NCBI GenBank assembly: GCA_964389805.1
Contig: CAYMFU010000245.1
Span: 1 to 5,822, forward strand
Length of the DNA stretch: 5,822 nt
Direction of reading: 5' to 3'
From: JAGTVG01 sp964389805
GTDB taxonomy: Bacteria > Bacteroidota > Bacteroidia > Cytophagales > Cyclobacteriaceae
The position numbers and the translations under genes are program-made. The first letter of the stretch is position 1. Each line of letters begins with the position of its first letter. The notes below the pieces were generated by a model. That model worked only from the letters and a program-made list of their open reading frames with translations, had not been told where the DNA came from and ran no database searches. Of this stretch, positions 1 to 5,822 are shown one piece after another.

Positions 1-341
1 TGTTGCTTACCAGTACCCAGTTCCACAAAAGATCCATCATAAGCCTCATTATCTCCGTCATTTACCAGTTCCATTTCACCCACAATGGGCTCATTATCAG
101 TGCTTTCGATAAACTTCTCCAGGGCTATGTTTTTTGTACCAACCGGTGCAAGGAAAGGAGGCCTGGAACTCCCGAGTGGACTTTCAAGGTGGGGGACATT
201 AAAGTCCTGTGGTGTACCTACAAACATGGGATAAGGCAATCGCACCTCTATAGGCACCAAGTCCTGAGCGTTGATCATCGCAGGAAGCACTACTAAGATA
301 CTTGTAATTCTTATCCTTTTTAATACCCTTTCGAGGTACAT
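1..341 (-). CDS. Secreted discoidin-like domain protein, N-terminal part (cut by window edge)
   Basis: This is an open frame of 113 codons that runs off the left edge without a stop. The chosen ATG (341-339) gives a classical Sec signal peptide: basic residues up to about 12, hydrophobic core TSILVVLPAMI, and probable cleavage at INA/QD near residue 25. An in-frame ATG eight codons upstream (365-363) is possible but puts extra residues before the charged segment. After the signal come a Pro-rich linker (LPYPMFVGTP, then RPPFLAPVGTKNIAL) and a stretch with EPIVGEMELVNDGD and DGSFVELGTGKQ. From memory of the family, this matches the start of secreted discoidin (F5/8-type C)-like proteins of Bacteroidota, Verrucomicrobia and Planctomycetes, often encoded near Gfo/Idh genes. 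Such domains are usually glycan-binding beta-sandwiches; binding here is inferred. It starts 52 nt after the HEAT gene, so co-transcription is plausible. The coding call is firm; the domain name is less so because most of it lies outside. Confidence 0.8.
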   Translation of the reverse strand, partial: MYLERVLKRIRITSILVVLPAMINAQDLVPIEVRLPYPMFVGTPQDFNVPHLESPLGSSRPPFLAPVGTKNIALEKFIESTDNEPIVGEMELVNDGDNEAYDGSFVELGTGKQ

Positions 342-393
342 CCGTACTGGGAAAACAATTATCATATGTTTAAGTGAATTTATTATACCTTAC

Positions 394-2475
394 CTAATTC
401 ATCCATTTTAAAATCTCCTCAAGACTCGCTTTAAATTTCTGATCCTCCGTTGTATTTATCAGTTTATTGAGTTCGGCCCTCGTATATTCAGGATGAATCC
501 GACCTAAAGATCCAGTTATGCTGGTTATTGCAGCCTCCGCTTCAGATCGCAGTTCCGGATCTTGCAGCAATTCGACAGCCATTTGGAAAGCGCCTTTTGA
601 TGTGATTTCCGACAGGCCAGAAACCACAATTTTCTTTTCATCCAGATTGGTTACCAGACCATAGGCATATTTACAGGCCTCAAATTTCTGATCTTCAGTC
701 ATTTTATCATCAATCTGAATCATCCTGATATAACCACGTAGAGCAAGATTATGCACCTTAATATCTGTTGAAGACTCAACCACCTTCTTCAAATCATCTA
801 ATGGAGCTGAGTCAGGCCAGACGGATAAGGCCTTAATGGCAGCGATCTGAATATCGATGTTTTTATGTTTTAAAAAATCCCGAATTACTGGCAGGGCTGT
901 CTTACTTCCAATATTTCCCATTGACTGGATCAACATCACCAGGGAGGCATCAGTGCTAACATCTGGCAATACAACGAGTATATTATCCGCCCGTTCATCT
1001 TCATTTTGAATTTTTAAAGCGATTAGAGTGATCGTTCTTTCTGCTTCATTACGCTCCGCTGAAGAAGCAGCACTCAAAGAGACATCTATAATTTCATTTA
1101 ACTTATCCGGGGCAGCAAGCTTACCTAATACCTGGTAGGATTCGAGTCTGACCTTTCTGTCTGTATCCTCCAAAGCTCCAAGAACAGGATCAACACCCCT
1201 TTTCAGGTTTCGTTCACCTATACTCCGAACGCATTCCAGCCTGATTTTAGGATCCGGGTTTTGAAGTCCTTTTATAATCTCAGCATCTACTTCAGTACCT
1301 TTAATTATGGCTAAACATTCCCTGGCCATATCTCTCTCCCTGCCCCGGGTCCTTGAAGCGATGGTCGCAAGAAACTCCACGTCCGAGGCGACAGCAATAT
1401 CTCGAAGCGCCATCAAAGCGGCTAAACGAATATCAGGATTTTCATCTGCAACTGCTTCTTTAACAAAATCTTTAACCAGAAGATCTTGCCTGTCAGCCAA
1501 TACAGTAAAAAGTTGCATTTGCTGGTATTGTTCAAGCCGAGGCAAAATCTTGAGAAATTCTGATAAATCAGCTTTGTGATCCACGTCTCTTATTAAAGGA
1601 ATGATAAGTGTTTGCATTTCAGGACCTTCGTTAAGCAACAGCTGACTTAAGAGGGATATGCCATTTTCAGGATCACAACGTATTAGACCCTTTATGGCTG
1701 AAAATATGATGGATGGAGGTGCTTCTGATTCATATACCATCTTATATATGGGAAGTGCATCATTCACCCGATCAGGAGCCATATTATCTGCACAAATTAA
1801 CCAGGCATAAGCAATGTCCCATTTCAAAGGGCTTTCAGCTCTTTGGAAGGCTTCTCCTAATGCTGTACACGCTTCATCTGTTCCAATTTTACCCAGCGCA
1901 AATACAGCTGATCTGCGGATAGGGATATCTGGATCAAAGATCAATTCGGATAAAGGGTAAACCGCATTTGGATTTTTTCTTACTGCCAGCACATTGATTA
2001 TCCCTTGCTGTATCAATCCCTCAGCAGCCGATAATGCTTCCAATAAGGCTTCATCTGCCACCTGATCCGGTATTTGCTGTAATACCGATAATGCAGATGC
2101 TGATAAATGCTCGTCCATTACCATTCCTTTAAGAACAGGCACTGATTTTCCGGAAGCTATAGGGCCCATGTAACTGCAAATCATCTGTTTTGCAGCAGGT
2201 AATGCCTCTGTTTTTAAAGCTTCTATCATTAAGGATTCTATTTCTCCATAGATTTGAGGATTATTATAGACCTTGGTCATTGTTTTCTGGAATTCATCAA
2301 GCCAGGAATGACTTTTTCCATAGTCATACTGTTTCACCAAGGTGAGGGTAGATTTAAAATCTGCGATTATCTTTTCAGAATCATCTGTCTTGCATTGCAG
2401 GCACAATAATAGGAGCAACGCGGGAAAGCCGTGTGATACAATATATTTGATACTATTTAAAATTCGAGTCTTCAT
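394..2475 (-). CDS. HEAT-repeat protein, probable exported lipoprotein (693 aa)
   Basis: The 693-residue product starts with a short basic region, a hydrophobic run (residues 17-26, ending LLLLC) and Cys28. KTDDSE follows Cys28 and resembles the acidic export signal of Bacteroidota surface lipoproteins. The lipobox is imperfect, with Gln just before the Cys, so lipidation is probable but not certain. From about residue 110 to the end the protein is an alpha-solenoid of degenerate HEAT/PBS-type repeats. The clearest units are at 180-205 (DPDIPIRRSAVFALGKIGTD), 346-370 (NPDIRLAALMALRDIA), 406-421 (NPDPKIRLECVRSIGE), 436-455 (DTDRKVRLESYQVLGKLA) and 538-552. No catalytic domain or cytochrome c motif (CxxCH) is visible. 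Solenoids of this kind usually serve as protein-protein or ligand-binding scaffolds. The gene lies 25 nt after the oxidoreductase gene, so a role beside the two sugar-acting proteins is inferred; the exact function is unknown. The ATG at 2475 follows an A-rich leader (AAAAAATAACA). Confidence 0.9.
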   Translation of the reverse strand: MKTRILNSIKYIVSHGFPALLLLLCLQCKTDDSEKIIADFKSTLTLVKQYDYGKSHSWLDEFQKTMTKVYNNPQIYGEIESLMIEALKTEALPAAKQMICSYMGPIASGKSVPVLKGMVMDEHLSASALSVLQQIPDQVADEALLEALSAAEGLIQQGIINVLAVRKNPNAVYPLSELIFDPDIPIRRSAVFALGKIGTDEACTALGEAFQRAESPLKWDIAYAWLICADNMAPDRVNDALPIYKMVYESEAPPSIIFSAIKGLIRCDPENGISLLSQLLLNEGPEMQTLIIPLIRDVDHKADLSEFLKILPRLEQYQQMQLFTVLADRQDLLVKDFVKEAVADENPDIRLAALMALRDIAVASDVEFLATIASRTRGRERDMARECLAIIKGTEVDAEIIKGLQNPDPKIRLECVRSIGERNLKRGVDPVLGALEDTDRKVRLESYQVLGKLAAPDKLNEIIDVSLSAASSAERNEAERTITLIALKIQNEDERADNILVVLPDVSTDASLVMLIQSMGNIGSKTALPVIRDFLKHKNIDIQIAAIKALSVWPDSAPLDDLKKVVESSTDIKVHNLALRGYIRMIQIDDKMTEDQKFEACKYAYGLVTNLDEKKIVVSGLSEITSKGAFQMAVELLQDPELRSEAEAAITSITGSLGRIHPEYTRAELNKLINTTEDQKFKASLEEILKWMN

Positions 2476-2500
2476 TGTTATTTTTTCAAATCTTGATCAT

Positions 2501-3826
2501 TTAAATATACCATGGACTGCGCATGTGACCGGTCAGCATTTTATTGGCTTCTTCATCATCAATGAATTTTTCATTTTCAGGATCCCATTGAAGTTTTCTA
2601 CCAAGCCGTATTGCGATATCTGATTGATGGCATACCGCATCGGTCCTGGCAGCTATATTTACCGGGCACATAGGATCTCGTCTGGATTTGACAGAATCAA
2701 GAAAGTTCCTGCGATGATCGTTGCTTCTGGGAAGCTGAATTTCATCCGGGCCGATAATGGTTTTCAACAGAGACTTGGGATGTGTATCAATAAATCCCCT
2801 TTGTACCATAATGTGGCCTTCGTTTCCCACAAATACAATCCCCATCGAATTCAATTTATACAAAGGTTCTTTTTGACGCGCCGTAATATGGTCCATATAA
2901 ACCAATTCAACTCCATTGGCATATTTATGTCTTGTTTCCCACCTTAAAATGGTGTCATACAAGCCATCATCTGAGATGTCACCAGTTCCTTCCACTTCTA
3001 TGGGGCCTGTTTCATCCGCATCTACTGCCCACTGAGCTATATCCACATCGTGGATACCATATGCGCCAGAAATACATCCCAGGGAATAATCATAAATAAG
3101 GGTAAAATTCCGGGTACAACGAAGTGTTGTAAAAGGTTTCCATGGTGCAGGACCCAACCAGAAATCATAATCGAATCCTTCAGGGACCGGCTCTATGGGC
3201 TGAGGTGCAACCGGTGGGTATCCTGCTGAACCAATGATGATCTTCTCCAGCTTACCGATCTTTTCATTTCGTACCAGCTCAGTAGCGAATCTGAATCGCC
3301 AATCGGATCGTTGTTGTGTGCCATGTTGAAAAATAACACCATACCTGTTTACAGCCTCCCGGATAGCTATTGACTCATTGAAATACCGACTCAGCGGTTT
3401 TTCATAATACATATCCTTGTGCTGTCTGGCAGCTTCAACACCCACTAAGGCATGCCAGTGATCGGGAGTTGCTATAAATACGGCATCTATATCTTTGCGC
3501 GCAAGAAGTTCCCTGAAGTCGTTATAGGTCTTGCAATCCAGGTTCCCATATTTTTCATCTGCCAGGGTTTTGGCCCTGAGGCGATGTTCTTTTCGCACAT
3601 CACATACCCCCACCATCTGAACATCATCATATCCCATAAAGGACCGGATATGACCAGTACCCATTTGGCCTACACCTATCGCACCCATAACAATTTTATC
3701 ACTGGGTGATGTTTGCAGGGTTCCGGCAATTACATTGGATGGAACGATCATTGGAAATCCTGCCAGCGCCAGGGTGGTACCCAAGGACGTTTTAACGAAT
3801 TTCCGTCTGTTTATTTCCGGTTTCAT
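2501..3826 (-). CDS. Tat-exported Gfo/Idh/MocA-family NAD(P)-dependent oxidoreductase
   Basis: Numbered from the ATG at 3826, this is a full-length 441-residue member. A twin-arginine signal (INRRKFVKTS, residues 5-14, then a hydrophobic segment to about 34) indicates folded, cofactor-loaded export. The Rossmann nucleotide-binding motif is GAIGVGQMGTGH (48-59). ATPDHWHA lies at 119-126 and the family's EKP motif at 142-144, whose Lys is the usual catalytic or substrate-contacting residue. The C-terminal alpha/beta domain has GAYGIHDVDIAQWA (254-267), whose His259-Asp260 pair matches the HD of exported members. The C-terminus RSPWYI is typical. Relatives oxidise or reduce sugars, commonly at C3 of glycosides, or interconvert them with a tightly held cofactor; substrate here is unknown. 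The gene starts 23 nt after the ThuA fusion gene, recalling thuA-thuB pairs. A TTG nine bases upstream (3835) would add three residues; the ATG was preferred because it starts directly before the basic Tat region. Confidence 0.93.
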   Translation of the reverse strand: MKPEINRRKFVKTSLGTTLALAGFPMIVPSNVIAGTLQTSPSDKIVMGAIGVGQMGTGHIRSFMGYDDVQMVGVCDVRKEHRLRAKTLADEKYGNLDCKTYNDFRELLARKDIDAVFIATPDHWHALVGVEAARQHKDMYYEKPLSRYFNESIAIREAVNRYGVIFQHGTQQRSDWRFRFATELVRNEKIGKLEKIIIGSAGYPPVAPQPIEPVPEGFDYDFWLGPAPWKPFTTLRCTRNFTLIYDYSLGCISGAYGIHDVDIAQWAVDADETGPIEVEGTGDISDDGLYDTILRWETRHKYANGVELVYMDHITARQKEPLYKLNSMGIVFVGNEGHIMVQRGFIDTHPKSLLKTIIGPDEIQLPRSNDHRRNFLDSVKSRRDPMCPVNIAARTDAVCHQSDIAIRLGRKLQWDPENEKFIDDEEANKMLTGHMRSPWYI

Positions 3827-3849
3827 ATCATGCAATTTTTGATATTAAT

Positions 3850-5616
3850 TTATTTTGCAAGTTTGATTGACATATCATCGAAGAAGGATTTCGATTGCCT
3901 TATCTCAGGCAATGAACTGCCCCAATTGTGGGCATACTCCAATCCGAAAAACAGAGGTTCAATTCCTCCTTCTTTTAATTTCGATAATATGTTTTCTAAG
4001 TTACATTCTCCTGTTCCCCAGGCCACATCATGCCCCTTTTTACTCAATTTATTTAAATCATGAACATGTAAGCTGATCAGCCTGTCCTTTAAAATTTCGA
4101 TGGCTTCCTCTATGTCGAATCCAGCCCTTACCCAATACCCCATATCCCCGCAAACCCCTATGAGTGGGCTTCGATTTTTACAGACTTGTGCAACAGCTTT
4201 TGGATCCCAGTAATAGGGTGAAACATCCTTTGTATGATTGTGAATGGCCAGCCTGATATCATACTTTTTGCAATATTTCTCAATAATATCCAAGGCGTCG
4301 GGATTTGGTTCTGAAACAATAGTCTCTACCCCCATTTTGGAGGCAAAGGCAAATATCTTTTCGCACTCAGCCTCATCGGCAGGAATATCATGGATATAAT
4401 AATTGATCATAGTGACACCTGCTGAAAGAAATTTTTGTCGAATGGTGTATAGTTCTTCGTCATTCAGATTATGGTTAAAATCTTTATTGATGTTTTCACT
4501 AACTTTCTGACTGAACAATCCACCCATATACAATAATCCTAATGCGGCTGTTTGATCAATCGTTTCAAACAAAGTATTGTCCTTAAATGTCCATGCAGAG
4601 ATTCCAAATTTCCATTTCAGATCTTCCCTTGCCTCGATCGCAGGCGATAGTTTATTATTTGGTGTGGCTGGCGCTTCAAGATCACCCAGTGCATATTGTA
4701 TGCCCGCCATGTCATGATGCAATATTCTTGTATCCCAGAAAATATGAGGATTATCTCCAAAAGAGGAATAGAAAACACGGCCGCGGCCGTATCGCCGGAC
4801 CCAGCTTAGGGCCAGATCCATATCTGCTCTCCGTTCAGGAAGGATGCGTCTTTGCCCGCTGATGTCAGTTCTGGCTGTATCAATTTTAAGCAGAATTCGT
4901 AAATTATCTCTTGAATATGGTTCTGAGAACTGGAATACTTCGTCACTGATATCAAAGTTTTCATATGGGAAGAACTGATTGATGGGATGGCCAGGCTCTT
5001 CCACCTTTATGTTGATCCACTCATGGTCCATCCATGGGTGTCCTCCATTTTCATATCCACCCATCATATTTCCAAAATCAGGAAATTGATCATAGACGGG
5101 ATATTGTACGAAGGTAGCCCCTGCCGCATGAATACCTATAAATCCCTTTCCACTATATACATAGTCAAGCAGATTTTGTCGTAGTTGCTTATCCTCAAAC
5201 AACACACCAGCTGTATTATTAAAACATATCGCATCAAATTGGTTAAGAATCTCTTTTTGAAAGACCAGTGTATCACTTGTGAAATACGCCTGATATGCCC
5301 CTGTCTTTTCTCCAATCAGCTTGATTGCATAATTTGCGTAAGTTATAGAGCTGTGCCCGGTCAATACTTGACCGTCATTTACATGCAGGTTTAGGACCAG
5401 AAGTTTTCGCGGCTTGACAGAAGAAGTAAAAGCTTTTGGTGGTATTGCCATTTCAATCTGCTTCCTGAATTCATCTGAGACAGCCTCATAGTAAGAGGAT
5501 GCAGCTTCTCCGGTCACAATTACTTGTGCATTTACATAAATAGGCAAAAATATAAACACTGTTGCTAGAAGGGAAAAATAAAAATCTGTACGTTTTATTG
5601 CTAGAAAAAAAATCAT
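3850..5616 (-). CDS. Secreted fusion of ThuA-like domain and sugar isomerase/epimerase-like TIM barrel
   Basis: The 588-residue product begins with a Sec signal peptide (hydrophobic 13-28, probable cleavage at VNA/Q, residues 28-31). The first domain (about 70-312) is ThuA-like, a class I glutamine-amidotransferase-like fold. It shows PRKLLVLNLH, FDAICFNNTAG, GKGFIGIHAAG (156-166), GGYENGGHPW, ISDEVFQF (223-230) and the closing YGRGRVFYSSFGD...FW, then GIQYALGDLEA. The second domain (about 333-585) is a xylose-isomerase-like barrel (AP endonuclease 2 superfamily). It shows WKFGISAWTF, IVSEPNPDAL, RLAIHNHTKD, GVCGDMGYW, SLHVHDLN, GTGECNLENIL and FGLEY. Probable metal ligands are His459, Asp491, His517 and Glu560. 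ThuA of Sinorhizobium acts with the dehydrogenase ThuB on 3-keto-disaccharides, and the barrel family isomerises or epimerises sugars. Periplasmic turnover of an oxidised glycoside, with the next gene's oxidoreductase, is therefore inferred. No other Met lies before residue 56, which supports this start. Confidence 0.9.
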   Translation of the reverse strand: MIFFLAIKRTDFYFSLLATVFIFLPIYVNAQVIVTGEAASSYYEAVSDEFRKQIEMAIPPKAFTSSVKPRKLLVLNLHVNDGQVLTGHSSITYANYAIKLIGEKTGAYQAYFTSDTLVFQKEILNQFDAICFNNTAGVLFEDKQLRQNLLDYVYSGKGFIGIHAAGATFVQYPVYDQFPDFGNMMGGYENGGHPWMDHEWINIKVEEPGHPINQFFPYENFDISDEVFQFSEPYSRDNLRILLKIDTARTDISGQRRILPERRADMDLALSWVRRYGRGRVFYSSFGDNPHIFWDTRILHHDMAGIQYALGDLEAPATPNNKLSPAIEAREDLKWKFGISAWTFKDNTLFETIDQTAALGLLYMGGLFSQKVSENINKDFNHNLNDEELYTIRQKFLSAGVTMINYYIHDIPADEAECEKIFAFASKMGVETIVSEPNPDALDIIEKYCKKYDIRLAIHNHTKDVSPYYWDPKAVAQVCKNRSPLIGVCGDMGYWVRAGFDIEEAIEILKDRLISLHVHDLNKLSKKGHDVAWGTGECNLENILSKLKEGGIEPLFFGLEYAHNWGSSLPEIRQSKSFFDDMSIKLAK

Positions 5617-5694
5617 ATTTGTTGTTTTAAACTGTTAAAAAATCAAAAGAAGACTCGTTTGCGCGGTAGTATCATATCTATGTAAAATCGAATT
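5617..5694. other. Intergenic leader between the MBL-like gene and the ThuA fusion gene
   Basis: This 78-nt A/T-rich gap is the widest in the window and the most likely place for a promoter of the cluster. Read on the minus strand it contains TATGAT (5662-5667 region), which resembles a general -10 box, and a TTCTTTTG that differs by one base from the Bacteroidota -7 consensus TAnnTTTG. Neither has a convincing upstream partner at the expected distance. No strong hairpin with a T-run follows the upstream stop codon, so no terminator is called. Confidence 0.3.
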
Positions 5695-5822
5695 TTATAT
5701 CCGGATTATTTTACCAGCTCCAATAAGAACAAAATCATTTCCGTACACTTCTTTAAACATCATAGTTGCTTCTTCCCCAGTACAATGTGTAGCTCCACAT
5801 TTTTGAACACTATTCTTCTGGA
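5695..5822 (-). CDS. C-terminal end of a probable MBL-fold metallo-hydrolase (COG1237-like), cut by window edge
   Basis: Reading in from the right edge, an open frame of 41 codons ends at a TAA (5697-5695). It carries CGATHCTGEEATMMFKEVYG followed by FVLIGAGKIIRI at the C-terminus. The THCTG element, a short helix, and a final V/I-G-x-G-K-hydrophobic strand are what I recall from the C-terminus of COG1237 metallo-beta-lactamase-fold proteins. These are annotated as dihydropteridine or ribofuranosylaminobenzene-phosphate-synthase-like hydrolases, whose real activity is mostly unknown. The catalytic HxHxDH motif would lie outside the window, so the assignment rests on the tail only. The gene runs the same way as the sugar cluster but is separated by 78 nt, so membership in the same operon is open. 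Confidence 0.65.
   Translation of the reverse strand, partial: QKNSVQKCGATHCTGEEATMMFKEVYGNDFVLIGAGKIIRI

Larger units (their letters stand above)
1..5616 (-). other. Putative operon of exported sugar-modifying and accessory proteins
   Basis: Four consecutive same-strand genes are separated by only 23, 25 and 52 nt. Order of transcription is ThuA-isomerase fusion, Gfo/Idh/MocA oxidoreductase, HEAT-repeat lipoprotein, then discoidin-like protein. Each starts with an export signal (Sec, Tat, lipoprotein, Sec). No terminator-like hairpin is visible in the gaps. Spacing and shared destination support a single transcript; the downstream end lies outside the window. Confidence 0.6.

Noticed and set aside
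3..296. Plus-strand open frame of 97 codons
   Set aside because: It overlaps the minus-strand frame that encodes a signal peptide and a recognisable discoidin-like start. Its own product shows no domain or signal logic.
342..393. Possible terminator or regulatory RNA between the HEAT and discoidin-like genes
   Set aside because: The 52 nt are A/T-rich with no stable stem-loop followed by a T-run on the minus strand.
4777..4790. Perfect 14-bp GC-only-core palindrome ACGGCCGCGGCCGT in an AT-rich gene
   Set aside because: It encodes the conserved YGRGR of the ThuA motif (TAC GGC CGC GGC CGT on the minus strand), so codon choice for Gly and Arg explains it. A regulatory site inside the gene is not supported.
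1307..5394. Several plus-strand open frames of 65-116 codons between these positions
   Set aside because: All lie opposite the three well-supported minus-strand genes and their products look like antisense translations, with no recognisable motif.
5617..5694. Promoter candidates TATGAT and TTCTTTTG
   Set aside because: Neither has a partner element at the proper spacing, and such short A/T-rich matches are expected by chance in this gap.
1..5822. Mobile element, CRISPR array, tRNA or rRNA
   Set aside because: No transposase, direct-repeat array, terminal inverted repeats, or conserved tRNA/rRNA segments were seen. The repeated character of the HEAT gene is at protein level and degenerate.

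Overview
The window looks like chromosomal DNA from a member of the Bacteroidota, probably an environmental polysaccharide degrader. The DNA is moderately AT-rich. The gene starts follow A/T-rich leaders with no clear Shine-Dalgarno sequence. One product has a Tat-type Gfo/Idh/MocA signal, and another has a lipoprotein signal followed by a Bacteroidota-like acidic export motif. No species can be named from the sequence alone.

All recognisable genes are on the minus strand, so the window reads from right to left. At the right edge (5695-5822) is the last 41 codons of a gene that looks like an MBL-fold hydrolase of the COG1237 type. After a 78-nt gap come three complete, tightly spaced genes. 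The first is a secreted two-domain protein with a ThuA-like domain fused to a xylose-isomerase-like TIM barrel (3850-5616). The second is a Tat-exported Gfo/Idh/MocA oxidoreductase (2501-3826). The third is a 693-residue HEAT-repeat protein with a probable lipoprotein signal (394-2475). After 52 nt, the start of a fifth gene (1-341) runs off the left edge. It encodes a secreted protein with the beginning of a discoidin-like region. Both edge genes are open frames cut by the window ends.

The likely common theme is extracytoplasmic sugar chemistry. ThuA and Gfo/Idh (ThuB) proteins are paired in the Sinorhizobium trehalose pathway, where ThuB makes 3-keto-disaccharides. Here the same pair carries export signals, and the ThuA protein has an added isomerase/epimerase-type barrel. 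The inferred job is oxidation of a glycoside by the Gfo/Idh protein followed by conversion of the keto-sugar by the fusion protein. The HEAT lipoprotein and the discoidin-like protein may be scaffold or binding partners. The substrate cannot be read from the sequence. No RNA gene, CRISPR array, mobile element or convincing terminator was seen.
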